Source: Burkholderiales bacterium
GTDB lineage: Bacteria; Pseudomonadota; Gammaproteobacteria; Burkholderiales; Nitrosomonadaceae
Assembly (NCBI GenBank): GCA_024235795.1
Contig: JACKLR010000002.1
Location: 310,001-374,000 of the forward strand
Direction of reading: 5' to 3'
DNA: 64,000 bases
Positions 9,445 through 17,310 of the stretch are shown piece after piece. The position numbers and the translations under genes are program-made. Every line of letters begins with the position of its first letter. Positions within the stretch are counted from its first letter, which is position 1. The notes beneath the pieces were generated by a model that saw only the letters and a program-made list of their open reading frames with translations, did not search any database and had not been told where the DNA came from.

Positions 9445-9798
9445 AATGAACTCTATATGCTCCGCCAGGTTTGTGATAAAGTTTCATGTAGCATTTTCAT
9501 TTGTTGATCTTTTTGGTTCTTAACAATTCAACTGTATTACCTATGGATAGGTTACTTTCATTTTTTGGCCATTCGGACCAGTAATTCAGCTTAATTTTTA
9601 AATTTTGCACGTTGCTCTCTTGTGATATTGTTAGCCGCTATTGAAATTTAAAAAGGATAAATGAGTAAAAGTTGATTGCATTTTTAATTGATGGTTTCAT
9701 GTTTGCAGTATGTAGTTAAGTTAACAGGGCACAAAGCAAAGACCGGCGTGAAAAAACTCAAAACTAAAATCCGAAGCGAGTTATAAAGATGTCAACTG
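9445..9798. other. Non-coding stretch between the IS block and the RDD gene
   Basis: About 350 AT-rich bases. I see no credible reading frame, RNA or clear terminator. An imperfect direct repeat GTCAACTGTCAACTGTCAAC occurs at the end of the RDD gene (about 9791-9810). Confidence 0.5.
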
Positions 9799-10215
9799 TC
9801 AACTGTCAACTTTGATAATACGTGTTCCGGCTAATCTATCATGAAGATACTGATGGTCGCGATCAATAAATGCCCATATGATTCCGACACCAAAGCATAA
9901 AATACCAATGACGGCGATCAAGTAACGAGTAATGGCTTTGCGTTTACTCAGAAGGTTTCCATCCACAGTAACCACTCGCATTTTCCAGGTCTGCATTGCC
10001 AGGGTCTGTCCACCATGTGTCCAGAACCAGATAAAGTAGTAGCCCATGACAACAAGCAAATAAAATTGGTATAGTGGAATGAAATAAAAGGCATCAGCAT
10101 CTCGAAAAATGAGATGAAAAATAAAACTGGCAATAAAGATAATGGCCAACAGAATTAGAAATTCATAGAGCAGGCTTACGAGTCGCCGCCAGAATCCGGG
10201 GAAAGAATATGTCAT
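9799..10215 (-). CDS. RDD-family membrane protein
   Basis: Small inner-membrane protein of the RDD family, whose function is mostly unknown. From the ATG at 10215 it is 138 residues and begins MTYSFPGFWRRLVSLLYEFL, matching the family opening in which a conserved Arg starts the first helix. The second helix (FYLLVVMGYYFIWFWTHGGQTLAMQTWKMRVV) and the ending WAFIDRDHQYLHDRLAGTRII are also typical. The longer frame from 10266 adds 17 residues unlike the family. An AAGGT ribosome site about 10 bases before 10215 favours the shorter start. It is transcribed away from the tetR-type gene. The canonical Asp of the first helix is Glu here. Confidence 0.8.
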   Translation of the reverse strand: MTYSFPGFWRRLVSLLYEFLILLAIIFIASFIFHLIFRDADAFYFIPLYQFYLLVVMGYYFIWFWTHGGQTLAMQTWKMRVVTVDGNLLSKRKAITRYLIAVIGILCFGVGIIWAFIDRDHQYLHDRLAGTRIIKVDS

Positions 10216-10363
10216 GATGTTATTACCTTGGTACTTGGTATTAAGGCGGGTGGCGTTAGCACACACTAGTAGTTTTTAATGGGCAAATGGTATTGGAAGA
10301 ACATTAGTAATTCAATACCCTTGAATATTTTGTTTTTGTAATTTTAAATCAATAGAGAATCAA

Positions 10364-11008
10364 ATGAGTGATATGAGGGCTAGTGAAGTTATAGTAAAGA
10401 AACAACAAAAAATGATACGCAAAAAAGGCAGGCCGCTCGGTTATGACCCTGATGAAATATTGGAAATAGCGATGAATTTATTCTGGGCTAACGGGTACGA
10501 GGCAACATCTTTGGATGATATTTTAAATGCGACAAATATTGCTAAAAGCAGTTTTTATCATATGTTTGGTAATAAACAACAATTGTTCGAGCGTTGTCTC
10601 AATCGGTATTGCGATAGGCAGGTGGCACTGATAGAGGAAAGCATACAGCAATCCTCAACGGGCAGAGACTTTATTGAAAAATTTCTGCATGGATTGGTTG
10701 AAACGGTTCGTAAAAGTAAGGAACGGTATATAGGGTGTTTTGTAACAAATACCCTATACGAATTTAATGACCGGAACGCCGCTGTTTCAAAAATATTATC
10801 CAACGTAACGACGAAGTTAAATCAGTTGCTACAGCTTGCTATCAAAAAAGGTCAATCAAAAGGTGTCATTACTAAGAATAAGACTTCCAGCGCATTGGCT
10901 AATTTTTTAATGAGCAGCATAGCCGGAATCAGAACGATGATCCATGCTCAGGTTGAAATAGATCAACTTGAAGAAATACTCGATTCAACACTTGCGGCGC
11001 TCGATTAA
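10364..11008 (+). CDS. TetR/AcrR-family transcriptional regulator
   Basis: DNA-binding repressor type protein of 214 residues. A basic leader (KKQQKMIRKKGRPLGYDPDEIL) precedes the helix-turn-helix, seen as ATSLDDILNATNIAKSSFYHMFGNKQQLFERCL at about residues 46-78. The C-terminal ligand domain is helical and variable, as usual. Later ATGs exist (MRASEV, MIRKKGR); I kept the first one, which has AGAGAA in front. It stands divergent to the RDD gene and about 350 bases before tonB, so either could be a target. No operator can be assigned by eye. Confidence 0.85.
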   Translation: MSDMRASEVIVKKQQKMIRKKGRPLGYDPDEILEIAMNLFWANGYEATSLDDILNATNIAKSSFYHMFGNKQQLFERCLNRYCDRQVALIEESIQQSSTGRDFIEKFLHGLVETVRKSKERYIGCFVTNTLYEFNDRNAAVSKILSNVTTKLNQLLQLAIKKGQSKGVITKNKTSSALANFLMSSIAGIRTMIHAQVEIDQLEEILDSTLAALD

Positions 11009-11094
11009 TCTCTGATCTTTCTTTGGACTTGATTTTTAATTGATCTTACGTGGGTTCAGTGCCCAGGCATTGATATGGCAATCTAGGTTTTATT

Positions 11095-11107
11095 GATAAT
11101 TATTATC
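11095..11107. promoter_or_regulatory. Probable Fur box upstream of tonB
   Basis: GATAATTATTATC is a perfect 6-1-6 palindrome of the Fur hexamer (GATAAT-n-ATTATC). It lies about 250 bases upstream of tonB and downstream of the tetR-type gene. Iron-dependent repression of the tonB-exbB-exbD operon is the natural reading. I saw no other feature in 11009-11355 except a weak 29-codon frame. Confidence 0.65.
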
Positions 11108-11355
11108 GTTTGTTTTATTATTCGTGGTTTGGTGGATTGGCTTTACTGGCTTTGCTTGGTCATCGTCAGCTCGATGAATGTTTATGTATTTTATTTAGAA
11201 GGATGGCGCGCTGAATATTAATAATTGGTTAATGGTCGCCAGGCAATCTGATAAGCTGGTTAAAAGTTGCTATACGAATCTTTTCGGCAGATTTACCGTT
11301 CACCCACGTTTTGAAATCGGAAAAAGGTTGTTGGTACTGGTTTAGATTATCTGTA

Positions 11356-12066
11356 ATGCAATCACTGTCACATAAAAATATTGATTATTTAGGATCAAAG
11401 CAGAATTTTATTTCGTTGCCAGGATTGTTTGTTGTATTGATTGTTCATGGTGTTTTGATTTATGGGCTGTGGAATCAACGCATGCTACCGCCACCAGAAC
11501 AAATGGTTACATTGTTTGCTGAAATTATTTCTCAGCCTGCTCCTCAGCAGGCACCCGTAGTCAGGCAGGAACCAACGCCAGCAAAATTGAGGCCAGTCAA
11601 AAAACCCGAACCAAAACCGGAAATTAAGAAACTGGCTACAAAAGCACCGGTATTACCCAAACAGGAACCGATAGTGCTGCCAGAACCTGAACCTGTGCAA
11701 GAACCAATTATAGAGCAGGAAAGTATTCCCGAGCCAGTGACTGAAGTTCCGCCGAGACAAATGGATACGGGGCCGGTAACACTTTCTTCCGAACTGTCCG
11801 TTTCATGCCCGAAATTGACTGCTCCCGCATATCCCGCCATCTCCCGTCGCATGGGTGAAGAAGGTAAATTGGTGTTGCGTGTCGAACTGGATGAAACTGG
11901 TCATATCGATGATGCGCATGTGATTGATAGTAGTGGTTATGAACGTTTGGACAATGCGGCTTTGGAGGCTGTGAAAAGTTGGCAATGCAGGCCATCAATG
12001 CGTAACGGCCAACCGGTTCGCGCAGTTGCGCTGCAACCCTTCAATTTTGTACTGCAAGGAAATTAA
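11356..12066 (+). CDS. tonB: TonB energy-transducing protein
   Basis: Links the ExbB/ExbD proton motor to outer-membrane receptors for iron chelates. From the ATG at 11356 it is 236 residues. There is a membrane anchor (LPGLFVVLIVHGVLIYGLW). A long Pro/Glu/Lys-rich spacer follows (KKPEPKPEIKK, LPEPEPVQEPIIEQE), then the C-terminal TonB domain. That domain includes TAPAYPAISRRMGEEGKLVLRVELD and SSGYERLDNAALEAVKSWQCRP. A TTG at 11311 opens the same frame earlier, but the ATG puts the anchor at a normal distance. It is followed after 4 bases by exbB, giving the usual operon order, and preceded by a Fur-type palindrome. Confidence 0.92.
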   Translation: MQSLSHKNIDYLGSKQNFISLPGLFVVLIVHGVLIYGLWNQRMLPPPEQMVTLFAEIISQPAPQQAPVVRQEPTPAKLRPVKKPEPKPEIKKLATKAPVLPKQEPIVLPEPEPVQEPIIEQESIPEPVTEVPPRQMDTGPVTLSSELSVSCPKLTAPAYPAISRRMGEEGKLVLRVELDETGHIDDAHVIDSSGYERLDNAALEAVKSWQCRPSMRNGQPVRAVALQPFNFVLQGN

Positions 12067-12070
12067 TTCA

Positions 12071-12856
12071 ATGGAACAAGGACTTGGTTTTTCTCATTTT
12101 CTCGCTCAAATCGATGAAGTGGGAATCAGTGTGCTGGTTTTGCTTATCTCTCTCTCAGTTGCAAGCTGGTACCTCATTATTACAAAAAGCATTGCCAATT
12201 TTATAGCAAAAAAAAGAGCAACAGCATTTCTGAATCATTTCTGGAGTGTTGAATCGCTTGATGAAGTGAGAAAATCATTAAACGCAACTACACCGAATAA
12301 TGCATTCGCGGAACTGGCCAAACTGGGAATTGATGCAGCAGATGATTCCCAAATGCATGATTCGCAAAAGCTTGCTGCCGCAGGTGGAACCAGTGAATTT
12401 CTGACACGCGCATTGCGTAACGGTATCGATCAGGAGGCAACACGCGTTGAAAATGGACTGACGCTCATCGCATCGGCTGGTTCTGCGGCTCCCTATATCG
12501 GCTTATTCGGTACCGTATGGGGTATTTATCATGCTTTGATACAAATTGGCTTGTCTGGACAAGGTACGCTGGATAAGGTTGCCGGTCCGGTGGGTGAAGC
12601 ATTGATTATGACGGCGTTAGGACTTGCGGTCGCGATTCCCGCAGTTTTGGCTTATAACGCATTTGTGCGACGCAATCGTATCTGGCTCGCGCGTCTTGAT
12701 GCATTTGCACATGATCTTTTTGTTTTGATAACAGTTGGTTATGGTAGTGCTAATGGCGGTGGTGGCACGGAAAGGCAATCATCGCATTCGTCGCCAATCC
12801 CGCAAACTATCGCTCCAGCAACAACTTATTCAAACCTTGAAGGGAGAGGACAGTAA
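12071..12856 (+). CDS. exbB: ExbB/TolQ-type proton channel subunit
   Basis: Inner-membrane subunit of the TonB motor. The 261-residue protein has three membrane segments. The first is near VGISVLVLLISLSVASWYLIITKS. The second and third flank the conserved MotA/TolQ/ExbB block ASAAPYIGLFGTVWGIYHALIQIG and VGEALIMTALGLAVAIPAVLAYNAF. The start MEQGLGFSHFLAQ lies 4 bases after the tonB stop. The C-terminus is a polar tail rich in Gly and Ser. It overlaps exbD by one base (TAATG), indicating coupled translation. Confidence 0.92.
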   Translation: MEQGLGFSHFLAQIDEVGISVLVLLISLSVASWYLIITKSIANFIAKKRATAFLNHFWSVESLDEVRKSLNATTPNNAFAELAKLGIDAADDSQMHDSQKLAAAGGTSEFLTRALRNGIDQEATRVENGLTLIASAGSAAPYIGLFGTVWGIYHALIQIGLSGQGTLDKVAGPVGEALIMTALGLAVAIPAVLAYNAFVRRNRIWLARLDAFAHDLFVLITVGYGSANGGGGTERQSSHSSPIPQTIAPATTYSNLEGRGQ

Positions 12857-13278
12857 TGGCGTTTGGTAGTATGAACAGCAGTGGACAGCAAGCACCAATG
12901 GCTGAAATCAATGTGGTGCCACTCGTAGATGTCATGCTGGTTTTGTTGATTATTTTTATTATTACTGCGCCGTTGCTGACACATTCAGTAAAAATCGATT
13001 TGCCTAAAGCAGAAAGCATTCCCAATATTACTCAGCCAGAACATGTCGAGATGGCTATACGAACTGACGGCAGTCTGTTTTGGAACGGGGAGCCGGTGAT
13101 GCTCGATCAATTGTCAGATCGGTTTGCCGCAACTGTTGCGCAGGAACCGAAAACAGAATTACATATCAAGGCTGATAAGCAGGCACATTATGAACATGTA
13201 GCGCGGGTTATGAGTAAAGCTGCTAATGCGGGCATAGCCAGAATCGGATTTATCACAGATCCAACGATACAAGAATAA
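12856..13278 (+). CDS. exbD: ExbD/TolR-type biopolymer transport protein
   Basis: Third component of the TonB energising complex, 140 residues. It has a short cytoplasmic start, then AEINVVPLVDVMLVLLIIFIITAPLLTH. This is the single membrane helix with the conserved Asp (in PLVDVMLVLLIIF) thought to carry protons. The periplasmic domain follows (IRTDGSLFWNGEPVMLDQL, LHIKADKQAHYEHVARVMSKAANAGI). It is the last gene of the operon and ends 12 bases from the convergent symporter gene. Confidence 0.92.
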   Translation: MAFGSMNSSGQQAPMAEINVVPLVDVMLVLLIIFIITAPLLTHSVKIDLPKAESIPNITQPEHVEMAIRTDGSLFWNGEPVMLDQLSDRFAATVAQEPKTELHIKADKQAHYEHVARVMSKAANAGIARIGFITDPTIQE

Positions 13279-13290
13279 CGTTTTCAAAAG

Positions 13291-14592
13291 TTATAATTTA
13301 TCTTGTGAGGCACTATGCGGTAGTTGAACCGGCTCCAGAATGCCAGCGTAGGGGTCATCGAAAACATCAAGCGACAAACTGTTTTCACTGCGTGCAACAA
13401 TAAGTGTAACAACTGCGTCCCCGGTGACATTGACGGCAGTACGCATCATATCCAGCAGACGGTCCACGCCCATAATCAATGCAATCCCTTCTACAGGAAG
13501 TCCGACCTGATTAAAGACCATGGCCAGCATGATCAAGCCCACACCTGGCACACCGGCGGTTCCGATTGAAGCCAGTACAGCCATGCCGATAACCGTCAAA
13601 TAACCGTTGATGCCCAGTTCTATGCCATATACATTGGCAATAAAGACTGTTGCAACACCCTGCATTATGGCGGTGCCGTCCATGTTTATGGTCGCGCCGA
13701 AGGGTACGACAAATGAGGCGGTGGAATTATCAACACCCATACGTTTTTCAACGGTTCTCAGTGTTACGGGAATGGTGGCGTTAGAGCTCGAGGTGCTGAA
13801 GGCAAAAATCTGTGCGGTACGTACTTTTTTTAGGAATTTAAGGGGACTGAGTTTTCCCAACAGTTTTAACAGAACCATCAACGTCCCTGTTGCATGAAAA
13901 ATTAAAACCGCGACAACGACTCCAAAATAACCAATCATGGGCATGATCAAACCAATGCCCTGCGCTGCAAAGGTTTTAGCCATTAATGCAAAGACGCCAT
14001 AAGGTGCGATAGCCATTACAACATTGACAACTTGCATCATAACGTCGTTAAGTCTTTCGACGCCGTCAATTATATTGCGTCCACGCTCACCGATCATTAG
14101 CAGGCAGATGGCAAACAGAATCGTAAAAAAGATAATCTGCAGCATATTGCCTTCAGCAAAGGCGGCAACTGGATTACTTGGAACCAGATTGATAAATACT
14201 TGTGTAAGCGGTGGGGCTTCAGGTGTGGAGAATTCGCTTGATGGCGCTTGTGCCAAATTAAAGTCTTTGCCTGGGCCAGCGTAATAGGCCACTAGAATCG
14301 ACAAAGAAATTGCCAGGGCTGTAGATATAAGAAATAGGGCAAATGCTTTGATTCCGACGCGGCCAAGTTTGTTAACGTCGCCAATTCCACAGACACCGCA
14401 AATTAGCGAGAATGTGACGAGGGGAACTACAAGCATTTTCAAAAGATTGATAAAAATGGCACCAACAACATGAAAAAGGCCATTTACAAGATAATTCTGA
14501 ACAAATTCAATATCGTGTGCAAAGTTGTTAATCAGGCTTCCGAGTACCAGTCCTGCAACCATCCAGATGAGAATTTTTGTGGTCATGTTCAT
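13291..14592 (-). CDS. Dicarboxylate/amino acid:cation symporter (DAACS family)
   Basis: Sodium- or proton-coupled importer of glutamate, aspartate or C4-dicarboxylates in the inner membrane. The 433-residue length and about eight hydrophobic segments fit the GltP/DctA/GltPh fold. Signature pieces are visible: the serine-rich re-entrant loop FSTSSSNATIPVTLRTVE, the unwound helix-7 motif TINMDGTAI, and the second hairpin ASIGTAGVPGVGLIMLAMV. The exact substrate cannot be told by eye. The start MNMTTKILIW has an alternative ATG two codons later. It is convergent with exbD and lies upstream, in transcription terms, of nothing else on the minus strand. Confidence 0.9.
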   Translation of the reverse strand: MNMTTKILIWMVAGLVLGSLINNFAHDIEFVQNYLVNGLFHVVGAIFINLLKMLVVPLVTFSLICGVCGIGDVNKLGRVGIKAFALFLISTALAISLSILVAYYAGPGKDFNLAQAPSSEFSTPEAPPLTQVFINLVPSNPVAAFAEGNMLQIIFFTILFAICLLMIGERGRNIIDGVERLNDVMMQVVNVVMAIAPYGVFALMAKTFAAQGIGLIMPMIGYFGVVVAVLIFHATGTLMVLLKLLGKLSPLKFLKKVRTAQIFAFSTSSSNATIPVTLRTVEKRMGVDNSTASFVVPFGATINMDGTAIMQGVATVFIANVYGIELGINGYLTVIGMAVLASIGTAGVPGVGLIMLAMVFNQVGLPVEGIALIMGVDRLLDMMRTAVNVTGDAVVTLIVARSENSLSLDVFDDPYAGILEPVQLPHSASQDKL

Positions 14593-14646
14593 GGTATAGG
14601 AATGCGTTAAGGCGCAACGATTATGCTTGGCGTGTAATAAATGCGT

Positions 14647-15792
14647 TTATTCTCCCGGTTGCAATGTGACTGGAATTTCGATTTCCTGTTCATTGCGAAG
14701 TATTCTGACCTGTATCGTATCACCCACGCGATACCCGTCAATGATCGACAACAGTTTTTCGACTGAATCGACCGGCTTGTTATCGATGGCAATAATAATA
14801 TCGCGTGGGGTAATTTCACCATTGGATGAAATGTGTGCACCCTTGAGACCGGCTGAATCAGCGGCAGAACCACGGCTAACGCCGAGTATGACGACGCCGT
14901 CTACATCAATCATGCCTGTCAGGTGGTCATTAAATTTGCCGTCGACCGTAATTCCCAATGCCGGACGAATATATTTGCCGCGAGTGATAAGTTGCGGCAC
15001 AACACGGTTGACTGTGTCAACGGGTACTGCAAATCCGATACCGGCGCTCGCGCCGCTCGGACTGTAAATGGCTGTGTTAATTCCGATCAGACGGCCCGCT
15101 GAATCCAGTAACGGTCCGCCCGAATTTCCAGGATTAATTGCTGCATCGGTTTGAATCAAGTTATCGATAGTACGACCACCTTCACCCGGTAGTGAACGAT
15201 CAAGTGCTGAGACAATACCTGTTGTTAACGTCCAGTCCAGGCCAAAAGGATTGCCGATAGCAAATACCTTTTGCCCAACTTTGAGATCACGGCTGGAACC
15301 GAGCGGAACGGGCGCCGGGCGTTGGAAACCGAGGCCAATTCTCAGTACCGCAATATCATGAGCAGGACTTGCTCCAACTAAAGCGGCTTTGTAATCCCGG
15401 CCATCCGCCAGGCGAACCATTGCTTCGCTGGCGCCTTTAATCACATGAAAATTGGTGATGATATGGCCATTATCATCCCAGATAAAACCGGATCCCGTGC
15501 CGCTGGGAACAGAAAAAATATTGCGTGTCCATGCATCCATGACGCGTTGCCGAGTGGTGATGAACACAACTGAATCACGCGAGTTCTCAAATAGTGTAAT
15601 GGTGCTTTGTTCATCTTCTGCCAGATTGCCGCGCGCTTCAACAATACGAGGTTCGGCATATTCTCGTTTGTTGTTCGGTACAAAAAATTCCGAGACAAAA
15701 AAGTCGGGAACAATGCGTAAAAATATGAGCAACAGCACGGCTGCCAATATAATCCAGAATAAACGGGATAAGAGTCGACCGTTATCGAGCAT
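14647..15792 (-). CDS. DegS/AlgW-like membrane-anchored serine protease (S1C)
   Basis: Periplasmic trypsin-like protease with one PDZ domain, 381 residues. An N-terminal anchor (residues 11-28, LFWIILAAVLLLIFLRIV) keeps it in the inner membrane. The catalytic triad is His116 in IITNFHVIKG, Asp146 in ASPAHDIAVLRI and Ser224 in NPGNSGGPLLDS. A single PDZ domain fills the C-terminus (GVVILGVSRGSAADSAGLKGAHI, GDTIQVRILRNEQEIEIPV). One PDZ and an anchor resemble DegS/AlgW, which cut the anti-sigma factor RseA/MucA, more than DegP/DegQ, which have two PDZ domains. No rse genes are nearby, so the target is not shown. Confidence 0.88.
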   Translation of the reverse strand: MLDNGRLLSRLFWIILAAVLLLIFLRIVPDFFVSEFFVPNNKREYAEPRIVEARGNLAEDEQSTITLFENSRDSVVFITTRQRVMDAWTRNIFSVPSGTGSGFIWDDNGHIITNFHVIKGASEAMVRLADGRDYKAALVGASPAHDIAVLRIGLGFQRPAPVPLGSSRDLKVGQKVFAIGNPFGLDWTLTTGIVSALDRSLPGEGGRTIDNLIQTDAAINPGNSGGPLLDSAGRLIGINTAIYSPSGASAGIGFAVPVDTVNRVVPQLITRGKYIRPALGITVDGKFNDHLTGMIDVDGVVILGVSRGSAADSAGLKGAHISSNGEITPRDIIIAIDNKPVDSVEKLLSIIDGYRVGDTIQVRILRNEQEIEIPVTLQPGE

Positions 15793-15856
15793 ATGGATTT
15801 ATTCCTAGTAGATAATCAGCGTGATTTATTAAATCTAATTGCATGCAATCAATAAG

Positions 15857-17029
15857 TCAGAACGGGCCGGAGACTTCAAAAGTTATACCATCTTCGTGCA
15901 TGCCTGAAGCGCCACGTTGTGAGCTGAAGTACAACCGCGATCCATCTGGGCTAAAAGCCGGGCCGGTGATCTCGGATTGATCTTGATTGACGACTTGTAA
16001 CAGCGGCAGGATTTCATCCTGGCTGACTACAACAATTTGCATATTACCACCGTCTTCGGCAACAAGCAGTTCTCCTGCCGCGTTGGCTGTAATATTATCC
16101 ACGCCGGTCAAAGCAGGAAATAAATAATAGGCTGCATTATAAACAATACGCAGTTGCATATTCCGGGTATCGTAAGACCAAATACGGTTGTCGCCTTTGG
16201 TGGTAAAGTAAACGATTCCTTGGTGATACCAGATGCCTTCGCCACCGTCGAACGGCGTACTGTGTTTAACCTGATAACGTGTCGGTATAGAAGTTGCGAG
16301 TGGATCGGGTAAAGAATGCCAGCGAACTTTACCAATACGGTCATTGATAACCTCGGCAACTTCCAAATAGCCATCATTTAAATCCGGATTGCCTGCGGTA
16401 TCGAATGTACTGGTTGTATATCGATACAGACGGCCGTCAGGTTCATCTTCGGTCAAATATAATTGCTTCATCTGAAGATCGACTGCAACCGCTTCATGTC
16501 TAAATGCACCGAGTGCAGGTCTCAGGCGTGGCGGTATTTTACCAAAAGGATCGCATTCCCACACCTGGCCCTTATTAACCTCTTCGCATGATAACCAGGT
16601 TTTCCAGGGCGTGTGACCGCCTGCGCAATTACGGCTGGTATTGCTCAAGATGGAATAAGCGTCAACGATTTCACCGTGTCGATCGAAACGCAACGCACCG
16701 ACACCACCTTCCTTGTTTTTGAGTTCGCAATTGGAAACATAAATCCAGCCGCCATCCTCCGCTACAGCAAATGTAGCACCGCCATCAGGTGCAGCATGCC
16801 ATTTATACCCGAAAAGTGTTTGGCCGGAGCGCGCAACAATGCGGGAACTGAATCCTTTGGGTAAACGCATGCCATTAGCATCGGGCGGCAGCAGTCCGTC
16901 TCTGGCTGCATGAATCAATGAAGCTGCTTGGCTGGGCACAGACGACCAGTGACCAGAGAAGAAAATACCTAATCCGCTGACCAGGCCATACTTGAGAAAT
17001 TTCCGGCGGTGCTGCCCAAATATATTCAT
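15857..17029 (-). CDS. PhoX-like (DUF839) Tat-exported protein
   Basis: The 390-residue protein starts MNIFGQHRRKFLKYGL, a twin-arginine signal, followed by a hydrophobic stretch. The body shows the PhoX/DUF839 beta-propeller pattern: SRNCAGGHTPWKTWLSCEE, ALGAFRHEAVAVDLQMKQLYLTEDEPDGRLYRYT, GGEGIWYHQGIVYFTTKGDNRIWSYD, and NITANAAGELLVAEDGG. PhoX proteins are Ca/Fe-dependent phosphatases. This one is shorter than the classical enzymes (usually 600 or more residues), so phosphatase activity is an assumption. It is transcribed away from the glycyl-radical operon across a 281-base gap. Confidence 0.82.
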   Translation of the reverse strand: MNIFGQHRRKFLKYGLVSGLGIFFSGHWSSVPSQAASLIHAARDGLLPPDANGMRLPKGFSSRIVARSGQTLFGYKWHAAPDGGATFAVAEDGGWIYVSNCELKNKEGGVGALRFDRHGEIVDAYSILSNTSRNCAGGHTPWKTWLSCEEVNKGQVWECDPFGKIPPRLRPALGAFRHEAVAVDLQMKQLYLTEDEPDGRLYRYTTSTFDTAGNPDLNDGYLEVAEVINDRIGKVRWHSLPDPLATSIPTRYQVKHSTPFDGGEGIWYHQGIVYFTTKGDNRIWSYDTRNMQLRIVYNAAYYLFPALTGVDNITANAAGELLVAEDGGNMQIVVVSQDEILPLLQVVNQDQSEITGPAFSPDGSRLYFSSQRGASGMHEDGITFEVSGPF

Positions 17030-17310
17030 ATCGATTGAAAATAATTATGTCTGCCTAAATGTGATTGTGATCAAATAATCGTGATTTCCTATCAGGCGGT
17101 GTTGCGGTGTTTAAAAGGTATATTCTATATCCATACTGTTTGCACGATGTGCTTTTTTGTAACGAGAAGGAAATTAACGAGAAGAATTAAACGTATTGCT
17201 CTGAAATTTAATTTAAATTATCCCTATTTCGCCTACATAAATTTTAGCGCAGTTGTTTGCTTGCAATTCATAATTGAATATGCAATGATCAAGCAAAAGG
17301 AGGGTTTTTT
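17030..17310. promoter_or_regulatory. Divergent intergenic region before the glycyl-radical operon
   Basis: AT-rich spacer between the PhoX-like gene and the 819-residue gene; it must hold both promoters. An AAGGAGGG ribosome site lies just before 17311. I looked for a spaced FNR site (TTGAT-4-ATCAA) because the operon encodes an oxygen-sensitive enzyme and found only TTGTGATCAAA near 17065, which lacks the spacer. Confidence 0.4.

Noticed and set aside
11132..11221. 29-codon GTG-started hydrophobic frame before tonB
   Set aside because: One convincing membrane helix but no ribosome site and no homologue I can name; kept only as a remark in a finding.
17060..17080. Possible FNR site before the glycyl-radical operon
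   Set aside because: TTGTGATCAAA lacks the 4-base spacer of TTGAT-4-ATCAA, so it does not support anaerobic control.
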